Shown here in pieces: positions 18,196-26,460 of a DNA stretch of 32,752 nucleotides. The translations under genes were made by a program, and so were the position numbers. The notes under the pieces are model-generated. The model saw only the letters and a program-made list of their open reading frames with translations. It was not told the origin of the DNA and did no database searches. Location: NCBI GenBank assembly GCA_001577345.1, contig LSLI01000026.1:1-32752 (forward strand), written 5' to 3'. Each line of letters begins with the position of its first letter. The stretch's first letter is position 1. This DNA comes from Candidatus Gallionella acididurans. GTDB taxonomy: Bacteria > Pseudomonadota > Gammaproteobacteria > Burkholderiales > Gallionellaceae.

Positions 18196-18891
18196 ATGAA
18201 CAATTTGCAAGACAATATCGGCACACTGCAGCAAAGCGCGGAGTTCGAGTTATATTTTCGTCAGCGGCTACCGCAATCCGCCCATCCGAAAGCGTGCGTG
18301 GTGTTGCTGCATGGTGTCGGCGGTTCCGAGATGAATCTTGCCGATCTCGCGTCAGCGATCGACCCTGACATCCTGGTCGTGCTGCCACGTGCGCCGCTTC
18401 AGTTTGCGCCTGGGCAGTTTGGCTGGTTTCGGGTTGCCTTCACGGCGAACGGACCTAGTATCGTGGAGAACGAAGCCGAGCAAAGTCGACTGACCTTGAT
18501 CAGGTTCGTGGAACAGTTGCAGTTGGCTTACGGTATCGCTCCCCAGAACACGGTGATTGCCGGTTTCAGTCAAGGCGGCATCCTCAGCGCCAGCGTAGCA
18601 TTGAGCACGCCAGAGCGAGTAGCTGCCTTTGCCGTCTTGTCGGGGCGCATTTTGCCCGAGCTCGCTCCGCATCTGGCAGATAAGGAGCGCTTGGCAAAAC
18701 TTCACGGCTTTATCGGGCATGGCGAGAACGACCCAACGTTGCCGGTGATTTGGGCTCATCGTTCCGAACAATTACTGGACGAGCTGGGTGTGGTCCACCT
18801 GACCCGTCTATATCCGATAGAGCATGGAATCAGTGCGGATATGCAATCAGATTTTCTGGAATGGCTTCACGGTCTTCTAGTAGTCCATTGA
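18196..18891 (+). CDS. Alpha/beta-hydrolase, phospholipase/carboxylesterase family
   Basis: The protein has 231 aa from ATG 18196 with TAGGA upstream. It shows oxyanion motif LLHGVGGSE (38-46), nucleophile elbow GFSQGG (S125), Asp in GHGENDPTLPV (D179) and His in IEHGIS (H210), the full triad of the YpfH/EstB/MhqD group. It is cytoplasmic with no signal peptide. MhqD, its counterpart in the Bacillus MhqR regulon, sits with DoxX and a ring-cleaving dioxygenase, as here. The next gene starts 1 bp after its stop codon. Confidence 0.9.
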   Translation: MNNLQDNIGTLQQSAEFELYFRQRLPQSAHPKACVVLLHGVGGSEMNLADLASAIDPDILVVLPRAPLQFAPGQFGWFRVAFTANGPSIVENEAEQSRLTLIRFVEQLQLAYGIAPQNTVIAGFSQGGILSASVALSTPERVAAFAVLSGRILPELAPHLADKERLAKLHGFIGHGENDPTLPVIWAHRSEQLLDELGVVHLTRLYPIEHGISADMQSDFLEWLHGLLVVH

Positions 18892-18892
18892 T

Positions 18893-19414
18893 ATGGAGGC
18901 AAGGATTCTTGAGCAGTACGGAGCAATTAGACTTGGCATTCCAGATGGCACCCCAATCTCGGTGCTTCATATCGGCGAGCAACAAACTGCTGTTGCCGCA
19001 GGAATGGGTGTAGAACCCAGTGCAGTTTTCAAGCTTCCTGTCGGCTCAGGAAAAACGGCAGCCGAATATTTCCATCATAATCCACCGACACCGGGAGAAT
19101 TCGAAAATGCGATCGTTGCAGTCGAAGATGCAGTGGCAAGTGCGCGAACGATAATATCTGGTGGCACCAGGCTTTTCACCACGGATGAGGCCATCCGCAA
19201 AATCGCGCTCAACTCGGGAATTTCCGATGGGTCAAAGTTAATCCTCACCCTGGATGCGATGGAGCAAACATTTGAACGACTCACAATGGTATCGCTCGGA
19301 AGGAATGCATCACAGGAATTGATTTCAAATGGTGTTACCTTTGCCGCGACCCTTCTAATCCTTCGGGAATTCATGCACCACTTGCAATTTGTATCGATTA
19401 CCGTGAAGGAATGA
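18893..19414 (+). CDS. Unknown 173-aa protein, coupled to the esterase gene
   Basis: The ATG is at 18893, one base after the esterase TGA, with no separate ribosome binding site, so it is probably translated by re-initiation. The sequence is soluble, with no signal peptide or membrane segment. Notable segments are SVLHIGEQQTAVAAGMG, TPGEFENAIVAVEDAV and LILTLDAMEQTF. I do not recognise a family. PVGSGKTA looks like a P-loop, but the spacing does not fit GxxxxGKT. Its place as the last operon gene suggests a link to the same stress response. Confidence 0.65.
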   Translation: MEARILEQYGAIRLGIPDGTPISVLHIGEQQTAVAAGMGVEPSAVFKLPVGSGKTAAEYFHHNPPTPGEFENAIVAVEDAVASARTIISGGTRLFTTDEAIRKIALNSGISDGSKLILTLDAMEQTFERLTMVSLGRNASQELISNGVTFAATLLILREFMHHLQFVSITVKE

Positions 19415-19499
19415 TTGCCCGTTTGGATTAGTCAGCAAAACCGTCCGCTTATCAGGCTGGAAGCGGTCGTTTGTGATAGGTCTGCTGTTCGTCTGCTCT

Positions 19500-19539
19500 G
19501 GCCGATAATGTGACGGTCAGAAATTCGGCCTTAGCGAAC
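19500..19539 (+). repeat. Dispersed GGCCGA repeat, copy 2
   Basis: The sequence is GGCCGATAATGTGACGGTCA then GAAATTCGGCCTTAGCGAAC, an imperfect dyad with GGCCGA and TCGGCC arms. It is closest to copy 1. Confidence 0.75.
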
Positions 19540-19573
19540 TGTGACATCTTTCGAAAAAGGTGGTTGAAGCATG

Positions 19574-19593
19574 CTGCTGGAATGTCCGGTTCC
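19574..19593 (+). repeat. 20-bp inverted repeat, left arm flanking SIR2-Argonaute
   Basis: CTGCTGGAATGTCCGGTTCC is the exact reverse complement of 23516-23535. The two arms lie on either side of the SIR2-Argonaute gene, 3.9 kb apart. Confidence 0.8.
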
Positions 19594-20011
19594 AAGTGCG
19601 GAGAAGTCATTTATGACCCAAGGCGGCTATATCGCTTGGCAAAGGCGCGTGCCCAAACATGAATAAAACTACTGTCAGATTGAATAGTGCCGCTTCGCGA
19701 CTTGAAGTAAAGCATACCTTGCTCGCATTCAGTTACTTGAGTATGCTTCCCCTTGCGTTCAACGGATATTTAAAATGCACAATAGTTGGCGCAGGTTTCT
19801 TCATCTTCTAGATGACCAATCAGCAAGTTTGTTATTTAAGGGGGAATCACGTGACTGCAAGTTTTACTGCATTTTTTTGTGCCGAAGCAGCGCGTGGACT
19901 AATTGTTTACCGTCGCTCGAAAAACAATGCGAACTTCCCCCTTTAATCTTTTCTATGCGGTGTTCTGACAACTCTAGTCGCACACCAAATTTATAAAACC
20001 CATCAAATCAA

Positions 20012-23000
20012 GTGACAATAGCCTTTGAAAATATTGCAATAGCAAGAGGGTTGCCGCATTTGTCTGTTGATGCTTTTGTTCGATCTCTCGCAGTAAATCG
20101 TACACGACCAGTTTGCTTGCTACTCGGTGCAGGAGCTTCAATTTCCTCAGGTATGCCATCTGCTCAACGGTGCATCTGGGAGTGGAAGCGGGAAATATTC
20201 GTCACAAAAAATCCTACTCTTCGAGAATCTGTGGGGGAACTCTCGCTGCCTGGAACACGTCTGCTCATACAACGTTGGCTGGATCAACGAGGACGTTACC
20301 CGGCTGCCAACACCCCTGATGAATACTCTTTCTATGCCAAGGAGTGCTACCCGACAGGGCAGGATAGGCGCAGTTTTTTTCAATCCTATGTTGCACAAGC
20401 TAAGCCTCACACCGGATATCGCCTGATTCCTTTGCTTGCCAAGGCTGGTCTTATTCGAACAGTCTGGACTACAAATTTTGACGGTCTAGTTGGACGCGCC
20501 TGCTCTTCGTCCGATTTTGTATGTATTGAAGTGGGAATCGACACAGCGCACCGAGCAACTCGTCAACATTCAAATGGTGAACTTCGCGTTATTTCAATGC
20601 ACGGTGACTATCGCTATGATGAGCTGAAGAACACCACAGAAGAATTACAGCAACAGGAAGCAAGTTTGCACACAGAGTTCATACACGAACTAAAAGACTA
20701 TGACCTTGTGGTTGTCGGTTACAGCGGTCGAGATACGTCTTTGATGGCCGTATTGCAACAAGCTTATACAGAAACTAATCCGTCACGGCTTTACTGGTGC
20801 GGCTTTAGAGAGGATGTGTCCGAACCCGTCGAGGCATTCCTATCAAAATCAATCGGAGTTGGCCGTGAAGTATTTTTTGTGCCGACTGAAGGGTTTGATG
20901 ACATCGCAGCACGCCTTGCACTTCGGCTACTGGAAGGCGATGCTCTTACCAAAACAAAAGAGGTGCTTTCGGTTTCAAATGAACAAGTAAAAATGGCGTT
21001 CTCAATACCTCCTCTGCCAGTTACCTCTCTAGTAAAAAGCAATGCCTACCCATTGAGTTGTCCCAGACAAGCCCTAAAGCTTGATCTTCTTGTACCACAA
21101 GATGTAAACCGCCGTGATTGGTTTGATGAACGCATGGCAACATCAGATGGCGTTATCGTCAATTTTGATACAGGTGCTTTAGCTTTATCAAGTTCTCAAC
21201 AAATTCACCAGTCTTTCGGGAAGGCTCTTCGAGCCAATCCAGTTGCAGTGGCGTTATCAGAGGACGATATTGCCAAAGATAAGCGAATCCAGTCCCTTTT
21301 TCGACGCTCCTTGGTGCTTAGTGTCGCCAAGAAAATTCAGGCCGATACTGATGGAGGTAGACGTATCTGGGATACAAACTTCTACGATGAGCGCACTCTG
21401 AATGGAACAAGATACCGGTTGCACAAAGCACTATCTTGTCGTTTGATTTCCCTGGAAGGGAAGCCCCACGTAGTGCTAACACCAGAAGTCGTCGTCAAAT
21501 TACCAAACAATCAACTCGCAGACAAAGATGTCAGCAAGGAGCTACGCAATGCCGTGTATGGATATCAACACAACAATGTATTCGACAGCGACCTGAAATA
21601 TTGGACGAGCAGAATTACAAATATTGATATTTCTGCGCACGGAGGTGGATCGTTTCGGATTGCTCATGTCCCGGTTTATGCTGGTCTTGCCCAAAAAGGA
21701 CGGAAGCCGCTACCAAGCGCAATACAGCAATATGCAAAACAAAGCGGACTCTTGGTTCAGGATGCCAGCCTGATATTCAGTACATTTAACGGTAAGGCTG
21801 AAGTCAGAAATGCAAACCCCCTGAAAGGGTTGGTAGAAAATAGGCCGTGGGATTTTCAGCTTACTAGCTCTGGACTATCTCCAGCAATTGACATTGCTGT
21901 CATCAGCCCTCCAGTGGATTCTCCCAAATTAAAACGATTTTTTGGACAGATACAAGAGCGGTCGTTACCTACAAATTCTGAGAAAGATTACCTTCAGGAC
22001 TTCCCTGGATTTTCGGCTGCATTTGGACTGCCGTTAACTTATCCGAACCCAGGAGAGGCCACATGGATTGGGCTTGATGACGCGCTGACAGGCAGTACCT
22101 TGGCAGCCGCAATGCAGCTTGCCCAACGAATTTGTCGGGCGCTCGATGTCATTCGTGGTTTGCGATCAAATGCTGTTGTGGTAATTTTTGTACCGACACG
22201 ATGGACTCCATACAAAACTATCGATACCGGAACAGAGAAATTTGATCTTCACGACTATGTAAAAGCTTATGCCGCACGTCAAGGGCAAGGAACTCAATTC
22301 ATTAGGGAAGAGACACTCATCAATTCGCAACCTTGCCGGACACGGTGGTGGCTTTCCTTAGCTCTTTACGCCAAGGCTCTTCGCACACCGTGGCGACTAG
22401 ACTGCTTGGATGATGAAACTGCATTCGTCGGAATCGGCTACAGCATTGATACAGTTGCTGCTCGCGGGAATCACGTTTTGCTTGGATGCAGCCACATCTA
22501 CAGTGCGCGAGGAGAGGGGCTGCAATTCCGTTTAGGGCGCATTGAGAACCCTATTATACGAGGCAGAAACCCTTTTATGTCGGAAGACGATGCACGCAGA
22601 ACTGGGGAAACTATTCGGCAATTATTCTATGATGCAAAAATGCGTCTCCCTAAACGTGTGGTCGTTCACAAGCGCACACCGTTTACAGAGGATGAGCAAC
22701 GCGGATTGATGCAAGGTCTAGAGGGTGTAACAAACGTTGAGCTTATTGAGGTCAATGTGGAAGAATCGCTACGTTATCTCGCATCAAAGTTAGTTGGTGA
22801 AAAATTAGAAATAGACAAGTTCCCCATTCCTCGCGGTGCAGTTATCGTTCAAAATTCCAATACGGCGCTTCTTTGGGTTCATGGATCAGCGCCAAGCGCA
22901 CAAAACCCAAATTTCAAATATTACCAAGGCAAGCGCCGTATCCCGGCACCTTTGCTTATTCGCCGATATCGTGGGCAATCTGATGTGGTTCAAGTTGCTT

Positions 23001-23155
23001 CCGAGATTCTTGGTTTATCGAAAATGAATTGGAATACATTTGATTATTACTCTCGTTTACCCGCTACGCTTGATTCTGCCAGTGCAATCGCGAAGGTTGG
23101 TACATACCTAAGTGGATTTGGATCGGCTCCCTATGACTATCGTTTACTAATTTAG
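20012..23155 (+). CDS. Single-chain SIR2-APAZ-Argonaute (short pAgo, SPARSA-like)
   Basis: The GTG at 20012 is the only plausible early start (in-frame TAA at 19994); there is no clear ribosome binding site. Length is 1047 aa. The SIR2 domain (about 20-290) has GAGAS (39-43), TNFD (N155), MHGD (H197) and VGYSGRD (235-241), so NAD+-hydrolysing residues look intact. An APAZ-like region spans about 330-560. The MID domain has FDLHDYVKAY (744-753) and QFIREET, the 5'-phosphate-binding pocket pattern of short pAgos. The PIWI domain starts AFVGIGYSID (804) and has VVVHKRTPF near 886, where active Argonautes have catalytic Asp residues, so slicing is predicted to be absent. Two-protein relatives (SIR2-APAZ plus short Ago) deplete NAD+ when a guide finds invader DNA; here both halves are fused, as in a known Paraburkholderia example. 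It is AT-richer than the preceding operon. Confidence 0.93.
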   Translation: MTIAFENIAIARGLPHLSVDAFVRSLAVNRTRPVCLLLGAGASISSGMPSAQRCIWEWKREIFVTKNPTLRESVGELSLPGTRLLIQRWLDQRGRYPAANTPDEYSFYAKECYPTGQDRRSFFQSYVAQAKPHTGYRLIPLLAKAGLIRTVWTTNFDGLVGRACSSSDFVCIEVGIDTAHRATRQHSNGELRVISMHGDYRYDELKNTTEELQQQEASLHTEFIHELKDYDLVVVGYSGRDTSLMAVLQQAYTETNPSRLYWCGFREDVSEPVEAFLSKSIGVGREVFFVPTEGFDDIAARLALRLLEGDALTKTKEVLSVSNEQVKMAFSIPPLPVTSLVKSNAYPLSCPRQALKLDLLVPQDVNRRDWFDERMATSDGVIVNFDTGALALSSSQQIHQSFGKALRANPVAVALSEDDIAKDKRIQSLFRRSLVLSVAKKIQADTDGGRRIWDTNFYDERTLNGTRYRLHKALSCRLISLEGKPHVVLTPEVVVKLPNNQLADKDVSKELRNAVYGYQHNNVFDSDLKYWTSRITNIDISAHGGGSFRIAHVPVYAGLAQKGRKPLPSAIQQYAKQSGLLVQDASLIFSTFNGKAEVRNANPLKGLVENRPWDFQLTSSGLSPAIDIAVISPPVDSPKLKRFFGQIQERSLPTNSEKDYLQDFPGFSAAFGLPLTYPNPGEATWIGLDDALTGSTLAAAMQLAQRICRALDVIRGLRSNAVVVIFVPTRWTPYKTIDTGTEKFDLHDYVKAYAARQGQGTQFIREETLINSQPCRTRWWLSLALYAKALRTPWRLDCLDDETAFVGIGYSIDTVAARGNHVLLGCSHIYSARGEGLQFRLGRIENPIIRGRNPFMSEDDARRTGETIRQLFYDAKMRLPKRVVVHKRTPFTEDEQRGLMQGLEGVTNVELIEVNVEESLRYLASKLVGEKLEIDKFPIPRGAVIVQNSNTALLWVHGSAPSAQNPNFKYYQGKRRIPAPLLIRRYRGQSDVVQVASEILGLSKMNWNTFDYYSRLPATLDSASAIAKVGTYLSGFGSAPYDYRLLI

Positions 23156-23351
23156 GTGCGGGGCTTGTCCTGATTGTTTAATGATTCCAGAAACTGCGTG
23201 CATTGCATCAAACAAGCTTTTATCCCGATCGACTTTAAGAAGTCTGGGCGGGCGACCTAGATTTGATACACGCCAAAATTTCACGGTAACTGGTTACTTA
23301 GATTTCGCTGAGAAAGCTGTACTATCAAATTCGCGACACTTATTACCTTGA

Positions 23352-23502
23352 ACGTTGACCGTCTGCGCCGTCCTATTGCTTTGCCGTGTGCCTGCTTCGG
23401 TCGATAGTTGCGCCCACAGTTACGCGCTAATTCTCTGCTGATAGTTGACTCGCATCGTTTCAACACTTGCGCTATCTCGTGTTGCTTGTGGCCTGACTGA
23501 CT
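23352..23502 (-). pseudogene. IS30-family transposase N-terminal remnant
   Basis: On the - strand, HKQHEIAQVLKRCESTISRE is followed by LARN and NYRPKQAHGKA. This is the HTH segment typical of IS30 transposases (IAxxLxRSxSTISRELxRN...YRPxxA). Neither the catalytic DDE domain nor a start is present, and no terminal repeats were found. It is a relic that records an old insertion beside the SIR2-Argonaute gene. Confidence 0.75.
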
Positions 23503-23515
23503 GTTAGAAATCTTC

Positions 23516-23535
23516 GGAACCGGACATTCCAGCAG
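23516..23535 (+). repeat. 20-bp inverted repeat, right arm flanking SIR2-Argonaute
   Basis: GGAACCGGACATTCCAGCAG is the exact reverse complement of 19574-19593. It lies just upstream (on the - strand) of the IS30 relic. Confidence 0.8.
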
Positions 23536-23569
23536 GCAGAATCGACAGCCTTCCCCTAATATCACCAGC

Positions 23570-23612
23570 GTCCGCAATGGCCGAAGAGCAGTCGTCTACA
23601 GTGCTGTCCTCG
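23570..23612 (+). repeat. Dispersed intergenic repeat, second variant
   Basis: GTCCGCAATGGCCGAAGAGC then AGTCGTCTACAGTG matches the variant at 2499-2534 with a few changes. Confidence 0.5.
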
Positions 23613-23689
23613 AATGCATGTTACTGGCTGATACCTGCCGTTTGATTGCCCTGCGAAATGATTGGCTATCCATCGTATCAATATGTTCT

Positions 23690-24034
23690 CTATCTATTGG
23701 TAGCTGCCAATATCAATAACAATATACCAAGCCCAATAAGTAGAGCAGCCTTTGTGTCGTCACTATTCTCGGGCTTATCAAATGGAACCGCAACGTTTTG
23801 CGACACGAGCTTGCCAGCAATTTGATCTGCTTCTTTCAACACCTCATCCGGTTTGATTCCTAGCGCATAAGAAATTGCATGAAGATGTGGGAGCGTCAAT
23901 GGGGATTGACCAGACTCAATCCTCGAATAAGCGGATTGTGTGAGTCCAGCCACCTCTGCGACCTCACTTTGATTTTTCCCAATGTGCTCGCGATGCCTTT
24001 GGAGAATTTTTCCTATAAGCGTGTTGTATGGCAT
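23690..24034 (-). CDS. XRE-family HTH regulator with C-terminal membrane anchor
   Basis: The protein has 114 aa from ATG 24034 (MPYNTLIGKILQRHREHIGK). ATGs at 24064 and 24073 are alternatives; none has a good ribosome binding site, and the last overlaps the operator. Residues about 5-65 form an XRE/Cro HTH (QSEVAEVAGLTQSAYSRIESG). The C-terminus, AALLIGLGILLLILAATNR, is a single membrane segment ending almost at the last residue, so the regulator is likely tail-anchored with the HTH in the cytoplasm. It is divergent from an LRAT-domain gene whose product also ends in a membrane segment. It probably represses the shared promoter region through the dyad at 24072-24094. Confidence 0.82.
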   Translation of the reverse strand: MPYNTLIGKILQRHREHIGKNQSEVAEVAGLTQSAYSRIESGQSPLTLPHLHAISYALGIKPDEVLKEADQIAGKLVSQNVAVPFDKPENSDDTKAALLIGLGILLLILAATNR

Positions 24035-24057
24035 AACTGCCACAGGAATCGAGGGGG

Positions 24058-24086
24058 TTGACATAGTATTCATATATGCGTATCGT
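24058..24086 (+). promoter_or_regulatory. Promoter of the LRAT-domain gene
   Basis: A consensus -35 TTGACA (24058-24063) is followed after exactly 17 bp by TATCGT (24081-24086) as -10 (4 of 6 matches). The -10 lies inside the spacer of the operator dyad. The start codon is 30 bp downstream. Confidence 0.65.
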
Positions 24087-24094
24087 GCATATAT
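24072..24094. promoter_or_regulatory. Operator dyad ATATATGC-N7-GCATATAT
   Basis: Perfect 8-bp arms (24072-24079 and 24087-24094) surround a 7-bp spacer that carries the -10 of the rightward promoter. It lies between the XRE and LRAT genes, the expected place for an XRE dimer site, so binding would block RNA polymerase directly. Confidence 0.65.
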
Positions 24095-24116
24095 CCATAA
24101 AATAAGGAATATGCAA

Positions 24117-24530
24117 ATGATAGCAAATATACAACTCAATAACAATTTGGCAGCACTTCGCCCTGGTACGGTCTTATCAACTGGAAGACCAGGATTCAGG
24201 CATTTTGGTGTTAGCACTGACTGTTTTATTAATGGCCTGCCTACGGTAATCTCGAATACTGGCAAATATGGGAAAGTTATAGAGGAATCTTTAGAGCAAT
24301 TCAAAGAGCAGGGAGACCTCAAAATAGAGGGCTACTGGGGTTCATTGACCCCTCAAAACGTGTTACGTCGAGCAAGAGAAAACCTTGGCACTAGGTATTT
24401 ATTAATTAATTGGAATTGTGAGCACTTCGTACGCTTTGCTCATGGTCTCAAGCCCGAGAGCCCTCAGGTAGCTTTTGTTGGCGTGATTGTAATTGGTGCA
24501 ATTCTTTTGATAGGCCTTGCGCGAGCTTAG
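24117..24530 (+). CDS. LRAT/NC-domain papain-like protein with C-terminal membrane anchor
   Basis: The protein has 137 aa from ATG 24117, with AAGGA 8 nt upstream; the ATG at 24111 is too close to it. The domain follows lecithin-retinol-acyltransferase-like (permuted NlpC/P60) proteins: LRPGTVLSTGRPGFRHFGVS with the catalytic-type His in RHFGV, then RARENLG and the Cys motif NWNCEHFVRF. Such enzymes use a Cys-His pair to move acyl groups or cut amide/ester bonds; bacterial members are mostly uncharacterised. The tail VAFVGVIVIGAILLIGLARA is one membrane span at the very end, as in the adjacent XRE protein. Divergent arrangement, operator overlap and matching anchors suggest a regulated membrane effector/controller pair. 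The biological role is inferred only. Confidence 0.82.
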   Translation: MIANIQLNNNLAALRPGTVLSTGRPGFRHFGVSTDCFINGLPTVISNTGKYGKVIEESLEQFKEQGDLKIEGYWGSLTPQNVLRRARENLGTRYLLINWNCEHFVRFAHGLKPESPQVAFVGVIVIGAILLIGLARA

Positions 24531-24848
24531 GGTAAAAGGAAACAGCTGATCGCATTGCGGATACCAGAACTGAAGAACAGCCACGAATGACCCGCCGCCG
24601 AGAGCGGCCATAGAGCACGCCTGTTTTTCTTATCCTTTCTATATCCACTTTTGCCTGCGGATATAGTACCTTGCTAACTGCCTGCCAAGAAGCGGACGCC
24701 CATAGACACCTGAGTTTTGCCGGAAATGATCGACCGCTTAGGCCGAAATGGAGCCGGTCTGGAAATCGGCCATTGCCGACATTGGTGCTATGTCAGAAAT
24801 GCAGCAACTTGCTGCCGCTCAACCGCTTGTGGCGACAATTGCGCGGGC
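24531..24848. other. Intergenic region holding a long repeat copy
   Basis: These 318 bp between convergent genes show no supported gene. Positions 24684-24780 are copy 3 of the dispersed repeat; the rest shows nothing I can name. Confidence 0.5.
24684..24780 (+). repeat. Dispersed GGCCGA repeat, copy 3 (long form, about 97 bp)
   Basis: It starts GCCAAGAAGCGGACGCCCAT and ends with the core GGCCGAAATGGAGCCGGTCT-GGAAATCGGCC. It aligns end to end with copy 5 at 27524-27620. An outer AAGCGGAC is complemented by GACCGCTT before the core, so the unit can fold as two hairpins. Confidence 0.8.
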
Positions 24849-26318
24849 TCAGCCATGACATTTCTTGTACTTCTTACCTGAGCCGCAGGGGCATGGATCG
24901 TTGCGCCCGATCTTGCCGGTCTTCGTTGGTTTCTCTGGACGCGGGGGCTGCACGAACTGTGTGACGTGATCCTTGAACTGCCGCAGCGCGGGTGTTCCGA
25001 AGAAATTCCACTCCCGATTTAGCTCTTCGTAGTAGGTCTTCCTCTCGTTCGGCCAAGTCTCGCACGGCATCAGGATGAAGTCTTCGGCCACCGTACCACC
25101 CGAGAACTTCGGGGCCTCGATGCCGATGCCGATGATCTTCACCAAGTTCGGGAACTTGTTCTTCGCCGAGCCGCAGGCAATTTCCAGCAGCGTCTGCCGC
25201 TTCTCGCGAAAATCCGCCGCCGCGCGGAATTCTTCCGGAACGCGCAATTGCAGGAGGACGTAGCCGACATTCGGCTCAAACGAGGGAAGGAAAGTCACCT
25301 GGCGCGTGAACGAACCTGTGTCCGGGAAGCGATCGACGGCGCTGAGCATCTTCTCGGAAAGACCACGACGCATGAAGCGCGGCTCCTTGACCATTTCGAA
25401 GATCGCACTCTCGCCGCGCACGATATTCGAGTTACCGCCAAGCGTCCCCTCCAAACTGTTCTGGCAGGTCCGCTGAATCAGCTGATCCCAGAAGTACGAG
25501 ATGATATCTTCGTTTTTGGTGTTCTTGTAGACGCCGGTCTGCACGAAGTCGCGCCACTCGCCCTCGCCGATCATCACGCCGTTGATCTTGCCCCTGTCCT
25601 TGCCCTTCGGCCCGATGACATGGCGCTTGGTCACGGCGTCGTAGTTCACGAGGTAGTGGCCGAGGAGGTCTTCCTCGCCGCAATAGCTCAGATAGTCGAA
25701 GGCAGCGGAGGCGCGGACCTTCTCGTCGAGATAGGCCGAGAAGTCACTGACCGTATCCAGCTCGCGCAGCACGATTGGCATGTTGTGGCTGTCGAGAATA
25801 TGAACCGGGTTGTGCCTGTCGATCTCGATATGGAACGGATGAGTCGAGCTTCCGTCGGTCTCCGTATAGGTGATCGCAAGGCTGCCGTAGATGTTCTGCG
25901 GCGATGCCCGTTCGCAGGCCTCCTTCGCCCCGTGAGCGACGATGATCTTGTGGATGACCGCCTTGTCTTTGTCGAGCGGCACCGGGAATGGTTTTTCGCG
26001 CTTTGCGTCAAGAAAGATTGGCCTGCCGCTGCGGATGTAGCGCTCCGCCCCGTGCGCGGTCCTGACCTGGCGGTCGATGACATTGCGCTTCCAGCGTTCC
26101 CACAGGACCTGCGGGTCTTTGTCGGGGATATCGGGAAGTTCGCTCTCGCGGTCAAAGAAGATGAACACGGTGTCGCCGAATACCGCGAGCTGGTCGCACA
26201 ATTCGTGCCCGTCATCCTTGTGCGGATTCGGATAGCTCCAGAGCTTCAGGAACGACCGCTCGCAGAATTCCGCGAGCATCTTCTCCGTGACTGTGACTCC
26301 ACTCGATTTTTCAAACAT
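24849..26318 (-). CDS. SEC-C motif protein with nuclease-like N-terminus
   Basis: The protein has 489 aa from ATG 26318. The last 14 residues, [14 protein letters not shown], are a complete SEC-C zinc-binding motif (C476, C478, C487, H488), as in SecA and many accessory proteins. The N-terminal [20 protein letters not shown] (39-58) resembles the ExxD...(D/E)xK core of restriction-endonuclease-like proteins, with Glu at 17 and 20 upstream; the usual Lys is replaced (DRE), so activity is uncertain. The middle ~350 residues are unrecognised. There is no clear partner gene; neighbours are the LRAT/XRE pair and a HEPN-like gene, both separated by repeats. Function is unknown; a defence role is inferred from location. 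GGAG lies about 13 nt before the start, rather far. Confidence 0.7.
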   Translation of the reverse strand: MFEKSSGVTVTEKMLAEFCERSFLKLWSYPNPHKDDGHELCDQLAVFGDTVFIFFDRESELPDIPDKDPQVLWERWKRNVIDRQVRTAHGAERYIRSGRPIFLDAKREKPFPVPLDKDKAVIHKIIVAHGAKEACERASPQNIYGSLAITYTETDGSSTHPFHIEIDRHNPVHILDSHNMPIVLRELDTVSDFSAYLDEKVRASAAFDYLSYCGEEDLLGHYLVNYDAVTKRHVIGPKGKDRGKINGVMIGEGEWRDFVQTGVYKNTKNEDIISYFWDQLIQRTCQNSLEGTLGGNSNIVRGESAIFEMVKEPRFMRRGLSEKMLSAVDRFPDTGSFTRQVTFLPSFEPNVGYVLLQLRVPEEFRAAADFREKRQTLLEIACGSAKNKFPNLVKIIGIGIEAPKFSGGTVAEDFILMPCETWPNERKTYYEELNREWNFFGTPALRQFKDHVTQFVQPPRPEKPTKTGKIGRNDPCPCGSGKKYKKCHG

Positions 26319-26460
26319 TAGAGAACTGCTCCTACGCTAAGCACTTTGATCCTTTTCTACCAAGGAGTAACAATACCCGAACAACTTAGAAAATCTCAAT
26401 CGGATGTCAGCTTACTAACTCTTTGCGGTCAATTTTACCAGTAGGGATGAAGTCTCCTTT

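Larger units (their letters stand above)
19415..20011. other. Repeat-rich intergenic region before the SIR2-Argonaute gene
   Basis: No gene is supported in these 597 bp. The region holds a small hairpin CCGCTT...AAGCGG (19445-19466) just after the operon end, a dispersed repeat copy, one arm of a 20-bp inverted repeat, and AAGCATAC/GTATGCTT arms (19710-19717, 19741-19748) that could form a hairpin. The last 200 bp are AT-rich, as expected for a promoter, but no clear -35/-10 pair is visible. Confidence 0.5.
23156..23689. other. Intergenic region with transposase relic and repeats
   Basis: No intact gene is supported in these 534 bp. Besides the IS30-type relic and repeat arms listed separately, the - strand has a 41-codon open stretch starting GTG at 23282 (VKFWRVSNLGRPPRLLK...) that may be another small relic; I cannot assign it. 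Confidence 0.45.

Noticed and set aside
18893-19414. P-loop-like PVGSGKTA in the 173-aa protein
   Set aside because: The residue five places before GKT is Leu, not Gly/Ala, and there is no Walker B; probably chance.
19710-19748. AAGCATAC/GTATGCTT arms as a tRNA or regulatory RNA
   Set aside because: The 23-nt loop and lack of further pairing do not support a specific RNA; noted only as a possible hairpin.
25248-26321. Long open frame (357 codons) on the + strand opposite the SEC-C protein
   Set aside because: The - strand frame ends in a complete SEC-C motif and has sensible composition; the + frame has no domain.
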